DNA of 64,000 bases from Ryuthela nishihirai (GCA_038380435.1 JAWZYU010000019.1:28979801-29043800); one strand, 5' to 3'; positions 22,096 through 33,695 are shown, counted from the first letter of the stretch. Notes: generated by a model from the sequence alone, not told the origin. Translations and numbers: made by a program.

Positions 22096-23480
22096 ATGAC
22101 TTCTACCTATATGGTCAAATATCCTCAAACTCATCGTGGTCGTAAAAAATCATTTTGCGCAAATTCTAACGATAATTTACTCGCAAAGGCCACTGAAATA
22201 CCAAGAGATTTCATTTCACAGAAATCATTATTGAAAATTAAAAACAGAAGGGTCCAAGAACAGAATCCTGTGGAACCCCATACTTAATGTGAAGTTGTTT
22301 TCTAATGTGTTACTGATTCTAACACGTGTTTTCTATTCTCTAAATGACTTTTAAACCAATCAAACCTTTCACATCTGATTTCATACATCGCCAACATTTT
22401 AACAAGATTACGTGTGGAATAGATCGAATAGATCGAAAGACGTTTTAATATCTAGAAAGAGAACAAGTGTCTTTAATTTATTATGAAACAACAATCAAAC
22501 GTTTCGGTTAAATTTAAAATATCTTCTTCAGTACACAATCCGTTCCGAAATCCATATTCGTTTTTTGAGAAAAATTTATGTTTATTGAAATATTTAATTA
22601 ATATTTGTTCACAACTTTTTCTGAAGAATTTTCGAAAATACAGAAAGCAATGAAGTAGATTGATAATTATCACGAAAGTTATTGTCATGTTTTAAATAGG
22701 TAAAAGTGTAGCAATTTTAAAAAGTCCTGGAAAAATCTCTGCTTGTAAAGAAAGATTAACTAAGTATCTAAAATCTCTTTAATTTAATTATATATATATA
22801 TATTTAACTACAAAAGAAGAAAGGAAATTTTATTCTGTTGATTTATTATTCTTTAAATGCGTTACCACTTAAAAATATCATGATCTAATACATATATGAG
22901 AAAATAAAAAGGATTTAGCAGGATAAAAGTTAAAATCAAAAACAGGGTCGTACATTTGTTCAACGCATAAAAAACCACTTGTAACTTCTTTTAAAAAAAT
23001 CATAAGGGATCTATTATTCCAACAAAGTAAATATTGAATATACATAAGTATTCCAAAGGATACTGTTGAAGAGTATATCTTTCCTTTGAATTTAGCAAAT
23101 ATTCATAAATTATTGTTCTCCCTAAACTTACTACACATTTCACTAATTGCATCCTAGTTTTTTTTTTAAATTATTACCAGTTTTATAAAGTTTTTCCGTA
23201 TAACTTTTTTCCCTCCCTTGTTAATTATGTTGGAACATGACGACATATTTTAAAATAGTTTATGTGATCCTGCACTAATCTATTGTATTTAAATTTCCTG
23301 TACAGTTTATTTCTCTTATTTGTAGAACTTGCTAATGCTCTTGATATCCATGTCTTCAGTTTATTGATTTTTTTCTCTTAGGTAAAATAGACTTTCCGAC
23401 TAATAAATTTAAATCATTGTTAAAAATTTCAAAAGTTCTATTGATATCAGTATCGTATTGAATAGATATCTATATATCTC
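22096..23480 (-). mobile_element. Jockey/CR1-like LINE relic
   Basis: Minus-strand remnant, heavily frameshifted. Around 23300-23400 it reads INKLKTWISRALASSTNKR then NKLYRKFKYNRL, the usual linker between endonuclease and RT. At 22500-22680 come FRKSCEQILIKYFNKHKFFS and NEYGFRNGLCTEEDILNLT (RT fingers; QYGFR motif), then FLDI.TSFD (motif A), FDWFKSHLENRKH, and around 22240-22290 a degraded GVPQGS-like block followed by LLFLIFNNDF. No RNase H was found. Many stops. Confidence 0.7.
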
Positions 23481-24291
23481 TGACGATAAATGTGTGAGGG
23501 ACGCTTATCAATGCCCCCCAGTGAGACTTAAAAGGGAAACCTAAGAGTTCTGATGGAGAATTGCTACACTTCCAGTCTTCTAACTCTCGGATAAGAGACT
23601 TGTAGCACATGTCACTCGTACATAAGAAAACGTTATGTCATCTGGGACAAATGGGTTAGTCTCAACGTTTCTAAGTCCTGAGTGTTTTCAGAAACGCAAA
23701 GATCGACCACGCGTTCATACGGAAACATTCAAATTTTGAGCAATTTAGCAAGATTCGTGGGGCATATAGTTGTGCCGCGTCGACCTCATTCAGTAATAGG
23801 GCTTGAATTCACAGAGGCTCTCAATCTGAATGTGAAGATCATATACACAGTCGTATCAGAATAAAATGACCATTTGCCTAATAATGGGAATAACCACCCT
23901 CGACCCGGATGACAGCAGCGAGATTTCGTGGCATGGGCACAATGAGGCCCTGGAAGGTGCCAAAGGCACACGTGCCCATTCGGAGTCTAGCAGAGCACTG
24001 AGGTTCCAAAGATGACGTGGTTGTGGGTCCGTACTCTGAACCTGTCGATCCAAATGGTCCCACAAATGCTCTATAGGATTTTGGTCGGGCGATTTCGCCG
24101 GCCAAGGAAGAATGGAGACATTGCTGTCATGTTCCAGGAACCTGTCACGCACCACCTTAGTGACATGGCAGAGTACATTGTCCTGTTGGCAGACACACCA
24201 CCACCAGGGTAAACATCCAACATGAAGGGATACATGTGGTAAGCGAGGATGGACAGGTAGCCATTGGCGTTCAGGGATCCATCCAGTGGTA

Positions 24292-24506
24292 CAGTCGCTC
24301 AAAAAACTATCCGAACGCTATGGTTGATTACAGAATTCAGAAAAAATATCTGGCAACGATTTTTTTAGAAATTAGTGATCTGGCAACCTTCGTGTCACGT
24401 GATACGAATGTTGCCAGATCACTAATTTCTAAAAAAAATCGTTGCCAGATATTTTTTCTGAATTCTGTAATCAACCATAGTGTTCGGATACTTTTTTGTG
24501 CGACTG
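24292..24506. mobile_element. Palindromic MITE, copy 2, nested in Tc1-like element
   Basis: Almost perfect 215-bp palindrome (centre CACGTG near 24396-24401) with CAGTCGCTC ends and TA duplications at 24290-24291 and 24507-24508. It interrupts the transposase between its first and second catalytic aspartates. It is the cleanest copy of the family in the window. Confidence 0.93.
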
Positions 24507-24868
24507 TACCAGCGGTCCCTGTCATACCAGGAAAACATATCCTAGACATGCACACTGCCACCGCTGTCCTGTACTTGACCGACAAGCATGTCCGGGTGTT
24601 GGTTATCGTATGTCTGACACTACATTCGACACCACCCGTCACTTCTGTGGAGTAGAAACCTCGATTCGTCGGAGAAGGCAACCTTTTTCCACTCTTCCAC
24701 TGTCAATGACGGTAGTCCCGTGCGAACTGCAGGTGTCGTTGCCAATGGACCTTGGTTAACATGGGCGCCTTTATGCAGCTTTGACTCCAGAAACCCATAT
24801 AAAATAGGATTCCCTCTACTGTTATCAGGGACACGTACCTGGGTGCCCCAGTGTTCATTTGAGTGGTC

Positions 24869-24915
24869 AATTGCTGCACTGTTGCACGTCGACGGAGTGC
24901 AACAGTGCAGCAATT
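24869..24915. repeat. 19-bp hairpin inside Tc1-like element
   Basis: Arms 24869-24887 and 24897-24915 are exact complements with a 9-base loop. One arm is genuine transposase sequence (TVQQL); the other is an inverted copy inserted next to it, shifting the flanking coding sequence. Confidence 0.9.
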
Positions 24916-25810
24916 TTTTTTTGTCCAGTCTGTTTACCAGTCGACGGAGGTGACGTTCTCCACTGGGGTCGATGGCCTCTGGGTTCCACAGTTATTACGT
25001 CTGGAGGTACTTGGTGTGCCAGCGGTCCATTCTTGGTACACCCTTAAACACCCATAATTGGTACACCTCGCGAACAGCCCACAAAGTCTGCTGTTTCCAA
25101 GATGCTTACACCCTTGGTGCGGTAGCTGATGATAATTCCTTTTTGAATGTCCATCAAATCAATACCCCTGCCCATTGCACTCATGTTACACACTATGGCT
25201 CATCAGTCCTGACCGGCCACTTATATCTCCGTGTGGTCAACCTTGTTATGTGCACTCTGTGATGTGCCTGGGCTGGTACACAGTGATTCTGTGGGTGGTC
25301 ATATTATTCTGATACGACTGTGTACATATTATGCCTGATCTCAGCGGCTAAGTGGTGGAAGACATTATGGCGCTATCCCGAGTTGCGCTTGCAGTTTCCC
25401 TCTGCGTACGACCTAGAGGGGCAGTGCAGAGTCTCTGGGCCCATCGTGCGACCACCATGTATTGCGCATGAGAACAGAGGTTAAGTGACATTCATACGCT
25501 ATAATATAGTGTGCATGAAACCCCACTGGATTTAAATAGCGTACTTATCAGAGGAATTTGGCAACATATGCACCATATCAGCACACACTGGGCAGAATAA
25601 ATAATAGCTCAATACATTTATATTAGTTTTCACCTCGTATTGTAAATACGTGGATAACAAAAGAACAAAAATGGAAAACGGATAATTTTATGGAATCGAA
25701 ATTTTCCCTCCTGGAAACGGTGGATGGATTCATATAAAAATCGGTATATAAACAAAAGGAGATAATAACTGCACATAATTTCAGTTGCAGCATGTTATCA
25801 TGCTTATGGT

Positions 25811-26040
25811 ATGGAATCGAATTTAGATATGCCCCACTCAATGCGTGGTATGACTGACATGTTGGCTATCTGTATAAGAAATAGACTTCGAAGTATTATG
25901 CCATACAAGGCATTGGATATTATCCTGAGACACAGTCCGCCACACTACCTGCAATTGGTGGCACAGGGGCAGCAACAATATAGATGCAAATGTTTCCTTA
26001 GGCAGCAAATATGGGGATATGAGTGGCCATGGTAAGCTAT
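25811..26040 (+). pseudogene. Possible LINE RT-RNase H linker relic
   Basis: A 74-codon frame reads RSIMPYKALDIILRHSPPHY, resembling the conserved TPxxALxxxLxLPPL segment found between RT and RNase H in I/R1/Jockey-type LINEs. No other domain was found next to it, so this is tentative. Confidence 0.3.
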
Positions 26041-27940
26041 TAACATCATGTCAACGTTAGTGACTCTCCTGCCTCTGTGTGTCGATTGTCCAAAATCTTC
26101 CATGATACAATGTGCTTCAGGGCTGGCAATGAACTTCTTGTAGCAAATAACAATGCGAAAGGTTTTGTTTGGGACAGCTTCAAAATCAAACTATTTTACC
26201 TTTCATTCGTTCTTTGGGGTGCTCCAGATGACGTCCGATGATGCCGTCCCGCATCGATTAACTGTTTTCGCATAATCCCCAATATGTACAGAAGTATGAC
26301 AATTTGATCCATTGGCTCCAATGATTCCTCCTTTCTCAAACTAAGTGAACTTGCGATATTATTTCAAAACACACTGTCTAGACATTCTGCACAATATAGC
26401 ATTACTACTATAGTGTAACTCCCTGCATTAGTGTGTTTTTGCATGACTACTATTGATTGTTAAAAACCATTTTGTACATTATGTAGTTCCTGGTATATTA
26501 TGATACTTTGCAGTACTGTGTTATGTGAATACTGCCAATGAAGATCGCACCTCTAATTCTTCCCCTTTAGCTTTTTTAGACAAGTTTAGACTAGTTAAGC
26601 ATTCTGTCCCAGATTCCACCTGAGTTTCTTGTCATGCATGCATTCGTCTCAAGAAATTGGTGGTCGCACTTGAAAATTTCATTGAATGCTCACGGGCGTC
26701 AACATGAAGAGGGGGGTCGACAAGGGTAGGGGAAGAAAATTAAATTTGTTCTTCCGAAAATTTAAATCACTAACATTTATACGATATCCACATACCAATC
26801 TGTTTTTTTTTTTGTTTTACAACTATCAAAAAAATATTAAGAATTTTCTGCAAAATTTTCCATCTATGTTTATGTTTTCCTAATTTACCGCGGAAAATGA
26901 AAACCTATCAATCATTTCCCGGTATTTAAATAACACCTTGAAGTACCAAATAGTAACTGCTTTGAAATGAACTAACAGTGAAGTAACTATACGTAACTAT
27001 TAAAAACCACAATCTCATTCTAACGAATATTAATTTGACACGTTTAAGCTTTAAATATTTTTAGTGAAATTGGGTGTTAAAATATGATGTTTTACATTTC
27101 CTCTCCCATTTCTTGTATTTAAAAATTTATTCTGCAACGTAAAAAGATTTCAAAAATACAATCTGTTCTTTAGAACCGGGTTCTCTGAACTTGAATGCCG
27201 CTGCAGAGAAATTTTAAAGTTTCAATTCACGCACACCTAGTTCTCGCAGTCCTGCGAAGGTGGTTCCTAGAAATTGCCACATAAATGGAAATGGAGCAAA
27301 AAGGGAACTATTTAACATTTATTTAAATTTTGGTTGTAATAACGAGGAAGTTTCTCAATTTTTTTGCGATCTAAAAATATAGGAAAACAAAGTTTATTAA
27401 TTAGTAAAACATAAATGGGGAACGCTTAAAAAGAGAAGAAATGATTGTACATATACATACATATGTATCATTTGTGTCATGCACCAGATCTGGAAGTTAT
27501 AAACATTGGCAGTTGTTACTTGTCACTTTGACATGCACATGTTCGGCTCTTCAAAGAATCCATCCACTATCACTAGATGGAGCAATTTCAATTTTAGGGA
27601 GTATAAGGGAGGAAAAAAAGTGTCCTTAAACATGAAGGACAAAATATTGTTGCTTACCAAATGTTAGCTCATTACAACCACAGCAGTGATAATGGCTACA
27701 TTCTTGTTATTAATAAATTTAATTTATAAGATGTACCAATAGTAAACACGCTAATTTGTATAGAGAGTAATTTATTTTCTTACATTCTTCATCTTTTCTG
27801 ACTTTGAAGGAACATTTCGTGAAGCAAAAAAGATTGATCGTTATTAAGAAATGACGAGAAAAATTGATACGAATTATTAATTACATTTATTTTATTGAGA
27901 CAAAGTAAAGGTCTGTTGTGGGATGAGACAAAGTAAAGGT
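26041..27940. other. Non-coding stretch
   Basis: AT-rich. A small direct repeat (GAGACAAAGTAAAGGTCT at about 27897 and 27924) lies at its end. A GTCCTTAAACATGAAGGAC block near 27620 recurs as GTCTTTAAACGTGAAGGAC near 28530, so part may be a duplicated repeat. No genes supported. Confidence 0.4.
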
Positions 27941-27949
27941 CTTATGTTG

Positions 27950-28322
27950 GATTGGGTTACCTCCGAGAGACACTTTTTTCACACAATGAGCTAAATGGCA
28001 AGGTTACAAGGACCCCAAAATCTCAGAGAAAGTTGGGGGAAGGGGATCCACTGGACAGTTGTTAGGATTGCGGATGGTAGCCTCCCGTTCAAGGCCATCA
28101 AGTGTGTTCTTTAATGTGGACAGTTCTCCCGCACACGGGACTATGACTTAACGTCTCATCTGACGGACTGCGGCCTTTATCAAGCCCATCTAGTCCCCTT
28201 TCTGACCGATAGCAGGGTGCGTGTTAGATAGTGAATTAATCTAAAAACAGCAGAGTTGAGGCTCGAACCTAGAACTGTAGATTACAAGGCTTGCGCGCTA
28301 CATACTGAGCTATCCCCGCCCC
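27950..28322 (-). mobile_element. SINE-1 copy, full length, diverged
   Basis: Minus-strand copy with recognisable tRNA-like head near 28260-28322 (box B complement GGCTCGAACC) and body down to the 3' end near 27950. Divergence from the other copies is clearly higher, pointing to an older insertion; no TSD was found. Confidence 0.82.
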
Positions 28323-28562
28323 TGGGGAAATATGTATGATGACGTGAAGGTGCAGTGAGTCGCATGCTTGCTAATAAAATAAGTTATTATTTTAAAAAAA
28401 AATGAATATGCATGTTTTTTTTTCCTCGTGTGTCGCACAATTATGGATTCTCAAAAATGCGTTGTGGACTCAGAAAAGTTGAGAGATACGGATGTAGAAT
28501 AAAGCAATAAATCTTCAGGGTAATGGAAGGTGTCTTTAAACGTGAAGGACAGAACTACTTAC

Positions 28563-29095
28563 TATTATTCGCTGACTCTTTCTTCCAGAATCGATGCATC
28601 CAAAATATTCTCTACGTTTGCTGGAAAAAAACTACAATAAGAACACATCTTCACATTTTACACTCCTTTCTTCATTTCAGTAGCTCCTTCTTTTTGGGCA
28701 ATTGTCAATCCTGTTTGCAATTCTTTTCTCAGTACTGCGACTGGATTACCGTGAGCTGCACTTCTCTATTTACTTTTACGGGGACAATGGAATTTCTTTA
28801 CGGTAGCATTTTATTCAGACTACTGCAATAAGTCTTAAACCGAAAAGTTCTTCTTATGGTACCAAGTATATTACACAACTGACTCCTTTCTTTATTTTCG
28901 ATACATTTTAAACATGCGTTTCCTTTGGTGAATAGAGAAGCAATTCCAATATCTCGAATTAACAAGCACTTCAGAACCTTTGAAAATCTCTCCGCTGCGT
29001 CAAGGTTCTGTTCAAATAACAATCTAAAAGCAGGTCTCATTTTTTCACAAAACTTCCAGGAAAAAACTTTGTCAAAAAGATAATTGCAGTGGCAT
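28563..29095 (-). pseudogene. Unknown coding-like segment, copy 2
   Basis: Homologous to 13600-14165. It holds a longer open minus frame (100 codons, 28798-29100) containing FDKVFSWKFCEKMRPAFRLL, KVLKCLLIRDIGIASLFTKG and CLKCIENKERSQLC, followed in other frames by AHGNPVAVLRKELQTGLTIA and EGATEMKKG. The minus strand has ATAGTAAGTAG near 28560, which looks like a splice donor. This may be an exon or decayed exon of a duplicated gene, or part of a TE. I do not recognise the family; the peptide is Lys/Arg and Cys rich with no obvious membrane segments. Confidence 0.4.
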
Positions 29096-29195
29096 GGCAT
29101 CGGAGAAGACTTTGAGACTAGTATCTATAAGGAGAGCTGTTATCTAACATTTATTTAGATAATTTGAAATAAAACAGATTGGGGAATAAGTTTAT

Positions 29196-29390
29196 GAAGA
29201 GTGTAATTAAAGGTCTCAATGAAGAGATAGGCCTTGATGTGGTGGGCAGACAATGTCAAACTGGACCTTGTTAGAATTGGGCTACACTGGTCAAATGTAG
29301 CAGCTTCAAATTCAGGATAGACGAGTTTGGAGAACTGAATTTCAGATTCTACTTGAATCTCTGTAGCCCATGGCTACTCGACGGTGTTGT
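29196..29390 (+). mobile_element. RTE-like LINE, 3' fragment
   Basis: Plus-strand match to the RTE 3' coding end (TGGGCAGACAATGTCAAACT, CCTTGTTAGAATTGG, then TCTGTAGCCCATGGCTACT), the same segment as 44440-44620. It encodes the remains of WADNVKLDLVRIG. 5'-truncated copy. Confidence 0.78.
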
Positions 29391-29399
29391 ATGCATGTA

Positions 29400-29970
29400 A
29401 GTATGAATATGTGGAGAAACAGATGGAGATTTTGTGAAGCAAGATAAAATTTGGCCCAGCTGTAGATAACATCTACGACTCCCATCCACATTAATTTCTC
29501 AAGAGGTGTACCATAATCAGCGTTTTTTTTTTAAATATGTGAATTACAATCATTTACAATTTTGCAATGTTAACAATGAGACACATGAGTTTAAATAAAG
29601 AATAGGAGCCGAAGAGATTTCTCCTGTAGTAAAAGCAATAAATTTTGGAAGCCCAAAAATGTCTATTTTCCCCAATTCCAAACTCGTGACTTCTTGATTA
29701 AATATCAGATGGTTTATTCGTTTCTAGATTTTTGAAAACTGTCATTTCTTCTATACGAAATATTCGGGTATTTCCATAATATTATAATCGTCGTTTAAAC
29801 TTTTTTTTTAATTTTAATTATTAAAATTGTAAGTGATAAACGCTCTGGGATCAACGTAATTCAAAAATTGTGTAGCAACGTATAATTATTAAGTTAAATA
29901 AAGGAGTATTAAAATGGGCGTTTTATTGAATTTTTCTAAGGAAATAGATTAAATAGAACACTTCTTAGAT
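29400..29970. other. AT-rich non-coding stretch
   Basis: Nothing recognisable. Confidence 0.4.
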
Positions 29971-29974
29971 TAAC

Positions 29975-30334
29975 ATAGTTGGGTTATTTTACCTCTGAGT
30001 GTCGCTCTTTTTGCACACAGCTGACTAAATGTCTAGTCACAACGATCCCAAGGGTTCAGAGAAGGTTGGAAGGAAGGGAACCCACTGGACAGCTGTTAAG
30101 AGACAGATGATAGCCTCCCGTCAAAGCCATCCAGCATGTTCTTTAACGTGCACAGGGTATTGCTCTCCGCACAGGGGGTCATGGTTTGATGTCCCGTCCA
30201 ACCAATGGCGGTCTTCCCAAGCCCATCGGTGTCCCCTACTGACCGAGGGCAGAGTGGGATTTAGCGGATATTAATCTCAACGCTTTCTCACTAACCGGGA
30301 ACTGCAGATTACGAGCCTAGAGCGATAGCGACAG
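29975..30334 (-). mobile_element. SINE-1 copy, diverged
   Basis: Minus-strand copy running from a degraded tRNA-like head (about 30290-30334) to the 3' end GGTAAAATAACCCAAC at about 29978. Several small deletions, including in the head (box B damaged). Confidence 0.8.
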
Positions 30335-30651
30335 AAAAACCTTTAAAATTCATGGATTAAACTACTCGTAAAGTTCTGCACACGGGGAAATATTTTTTCC
30401 AGCTTTTCAAGGGTAAAATTATTCTATTACCATGAAGAGATTAGAAAATAATACTTGATAAAAGTGGTCGTTCAGCGTGGAAAATACTGGAAACTACTGA
30501 TTTAACGATAATTTAATTTTTGAAAATAAATACTATAAACATAAAACACTTTGCTTTTAACGAAATAAATCGCATTTATTTTAACTTTGTATCATCGACT
30601 ATCATCACAAAGGATTTCCAGCCGTACAGTAAACGACTTTGTTGTTGCGAT

Positions 30652-30752
30652 TAGATGGATTGCTTTTGGGTTATTTCTGTTTCTAACCAACATACTGTTG
30701 TGACAAAAAAGCAGCATTTATGGTTCAAAATAACCGTTCCATTTACATGAAA
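30652..30752 (+). repeat. Dispersed pair, copy 1
   Basis: About 100 bp (GGATTGCTTTTGGGTTATTT, CATACTGTTGTGACAAAAAA, TTTACATGAAATAAAGCC) matches 32214-32325 at roughly 80% by eye. Unknown repeat family. Confidence 0.6.
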
Positions 30753-31293
30753 TAAAGCCTTCAATATCCCCTGAATCATTAGCAACGGTTACGTGAGAAC
30801 TGATGCTCTCTTTAAGAAATTCGACTAGGGAGAGGAACGAGCTATTAGTTAACTGGAATTCGTTTCAAGTGCAAAGGAGCTGAAGTGATGACGCATTGGT
30901 AGTCATGATGTGCTTTTCATTATTTTATTATTAAAGTTTATTACTTTACTTTTACTTTTTACTATTTAAGTTTATTACTTTGCAGTGGCGACTATTGACT
31001 AAAATATTTGGTGGGGTAGCTTTGTCTATTACAGGAAGCACCCAGATGTAGGTAAAAAAATTGGGAGATGCCTGGTATTGAATTGAACCGAATAGGATTG
31101 AAAAGACGTTTCGTAATGCATAGGTCTTTTTTCCAGCTATTCTCGAAACACATTACTTAACAAAAAATTTCGGAAAAAAACAAAAACGAACTCGAAAAGT
31201 TGTTTTCTACTTCAATTTTGTATTTTGCCTTCCATTAATTATATAAATTTTCCTCTCTGTTCTAGTGATATTTAAAAAAAAAAAACATGTTCG

Positions 31294-31800
31294 TGTTGGG
31301 TTGTTTTACTTCTGAACGGCACTTTTTTGCAAACCATGGGCTAAATGGCCAGGTCACACGGACCCCGAAGGCTCAGAGAAGGTTGGGATCCACTGGAACA
31401 GCTGTTGGGAGACAGATAGTAGCCTCCCGTCAAGGCCATCCAGCGTGTTCCATCCAGCGTCAAGGCCATCTAGCGTGTTTTTTTGTCAAAGCCGTCCAGC
31501 GTTGTTCTTTTTATTTCCAGCGTGTTCCGTCAAGGTTATTCCAGCGTGATCTCTCCCGCACTCTATCGTGTGCGGGAGAGTTCCATAGCTGCACAGGCTA
31601 TGGATCTCTCCCGCACACGGAACCATGGCTTAACGTCCCATCTGACGGACGGCGGCCTTCCCAAGCCCATCGGTGTCCCCTACTGACCGTGGACAGGGAA
31701 TTTTGCGTAGATAAACCTCAACGCTGACGCAGCTGGGACTCGAACCTGGGAACTACAGATTAAGAGCCTAGCGCGCTACCGACTGAGCCACCACCGCCCA
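31294..31800 (-). mobile_element. SINE-1 copy, expanded and folded back internally
   Basis: Minus-strand copy with both ends (tRNA head at about 31735-31800, 3' end at 31294). About 120 extra bases lie in the middle: the CATCCAGCGTG...TTC block is repeated four to five times (31435-31545), and then the CTCTCCCGCAC block appears in plus, minus and plus orientation (31551-31561, 31568-31588, 31598-31618). Flanks share only TGTTCG, too short to call a TSD. Confidence 0.88.
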
Positions 31801-32213
31801 CCTGTTCGAGAAAATTATGTCTACTCTATAGGTTTACTCTTTTTTTTTTGACTGCATTCTGATTATAATTTATATTTATTATTTTAAACTGAATTACTCA
31901 TCGTAAATTATCATCTGATTAAATACTGAATATTACAATATTTCGGTTATATTAAATTCAAAATATTATTTTATTTTATATCCATTTCATTTTATATATG
32001 AATTTATTTCACAACGAGCTGTAAAAAAAGTGATATGGCAATGAAATGAATTATGAAAAAATGGTGACCCGAAAAAAGGAAAGAAACATATAGTGACAGC
32101 AGCGGGGATCGAACCAGAGATCTTTCATTTGCAAGTAAAAAAAAACAATATTTTTGCTTTAAAAATTAGGTTCTCTGCTGTAGAAAGGAGAGAGATAACC
32201 TAGAAACTCTTAG

Positions 32214-32325
32214 AAGGATTGCTTTTTGGTTATTTCTGTTTCCAACCCATCAACTTACTGTTATCGCACAAAAGCAGCATCGCGGTTCACAAAACCCATC
32301 ACATTTACATGAATATAATAATATA
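32214..32325 (+). repeat. Dispersed pair, copy 2
   Basis: Second copy of the 30652 repeat. About 90 bases of other DNA (32326-32415) separate it from an AAAGCCTTCAAT block that follows copy 1 directly, so a small insertion may have occurred here. Confidence 0.55.
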
Positions 32326-32994
32326 ATAATAATTTATTTCATACAGGGGTTACAGTAAAGTCAAGGTATAGGTAATTTTGGATATTAATTTAAACTTTCA
32401 AGTGGCTTGATGCCCCAGATAAACAAAGCCTTCAATTCACTATACTTATTATCAAGTCAATGATAGAGTCAGACCACAAAAATTCACGTGCTCAAATAAA
32501 TGTATAAATTAAGGCCACCTGTAAAGTTTTAAATTTAAGTGTATTTCAGGAAACATTTATTCAAAAGCTACGATTGATTATGTTCTCCTTTTTCACCTGT
32601 GAACTTGTCTGTGTTTTATGTACCAATATATGTTTGGGTGAAATAAACAATTCAATCCCTTGAATCATCATTGAGCTTGTCCTAGTTTCTCATAGAACAT
32701 AAAAATACACAATGACATGCTTGTGTGTTTAGTAGTCAGTTATGTTATCCACTAGACCAGATAGGACTGTGGGTTAGGTATATTATGATGAAATATATTA
32801 TTAGCATTTTCTTGTAGACCAAATTTTCAACACGTTTTATACTTTCTAATCCAATTCTTCACACATAAGTATCCTTCCTTGGAAAAAAAAGTTGCCAACT
32901 CAGTTAAAAGACATTCTGTCAGAAACGTTTAGGCCTGTTGAGCCTGCCACAAATCAAATGAAGATATTCGCTAAGTAATAATGCTTTCGACTAT

Positions 32995-33256
32995 ACCCAC
33001 GGTCAGTAGGGGACACCGATGGGCTTGGAAAGGCCGCCGTTCGTCGGATGGGACGTTACGTGTGCGGGAGAGCCATACCCTGTGCTCGTTAAAGAACACG
33101 CTGGATGGCCTTGACGGGAGGCTACCATCTGTCTCCCAACAGCTGTTCCAGTGGGTCCCCTCCCCCAACCTTCTCTGAGCCTTCGGGGTCCTTGTGACCT
33201 GGCCATTTAGCCGATGGTGTGCAAAAAAGTGCCGCTCAGAGGTAAAACAACCCAAA
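32995..33256 (+). mobile_element. SINE-1 copy, 5'-truncated, 12-bp TSD
   Basis: Plus-orientation copy starting at CCCACGGTCAGTAGGGGACA and ending GAGGTAAAACAACCCAAA; the tRNA head is absent. An exact duplication GCTTTCGACTAT flanks it (32983-32994 and 33257-33268). A short internal deletion removes the CCATGGTTC block after GGGACGTTA. Confidence 0.93.
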
Positions 33257-33336
33257 GCTTTCGACTATTGGTTGGAGTGATAGAATCAGTCAATCAAGAG
33301 TCATGGGCCACTACAAAATGGTGACCTGGCTCTTGC

Positions 33337-33430
33337 AGTTTAGTGCTACTGTATTTCAGAGCATACGCATTTGTGTCATCCCTAGTTTAGTGCTACTGTA
33401 TTTCAGAGCATACGCATTTGTGTCATCCCT
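33337..33430. repeat. 47-bp exact tandem duplication
   Basis: The unit AGTTTAGTGCTACTGTATTT... ending TGTGTCATCCCT occurs twice in a row without mismatch (33337-33383, 33384-33430), so it is recent or an assembly artefact. Confidence 0.92.
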
Positions 33431-33609
33431 ATTATAAGTAATGTTAAGATCCGGGTGGTGGGCGTAATGTTAAATTTCGTATTGACAATGCGAAAGCAGC
33501 AGATGCAAAGTAAATTCTGTTATTGTCTACGTAACACGACAAATAATGATTACAAAACGAACATAAAATGATATTTTGCTGATTTCGATATGACAAATAA
33601 TGAATGCTA

Positions 33610-33695
33610 ATTCTACTATGGCATATAAACTGACAGGCTCCTGTCAGACCTCTGTGGCAAGCAGCTGCTTGAGGGGGTATTTATTTTTTTTTAAA
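33610..33695 (+). mobile_element. SINE-2 fragment, 3' part
   Basis: Only the last 85 bp of the SINE-2 body (ACTATGGCATATAAACTGAC to AAGCAGCTGCTTGAGGGG) plus the T-rich end. Both polymerase III boxes are missing. Confidence 0.8.

Larger units (their letters stand above)
23846..25322 (-). mobile_element. Tc1-like transposon, DD36E spacing, with MITE insert
   Basis: Termini CACAGTCGTATCAGAATAA at both ends as inverted repeats, next to TA (23844-23845 and 25323-25324). Without the 215-bp MITE (plus TA) it is about 1.26 kb, normal for the group. Minus-strand transposase pieces: TVQQLTTQMN (about 24870), VKAPMLTKVH equivalents, VAFSDESRFLLHRSDG (about 24640-24690), then after the MITE QQDNVLCHVTKVV (about 24170-24190) and KSPDQNPIEHLWDH (about 24065-24100). 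I count 36 residues between the second Asp and the Glu, so DD36E, a spacing described for a distinct Tc1/mariner group. Frameshifts and the MITE destroy it. Confidence 0.85.

Noticed and set aside
32085..32130. tRNA-like box B (complement GGGGATCGAACC)
   Set aside because: A single box B-like match without a convincing box A or stems; too weak to call.
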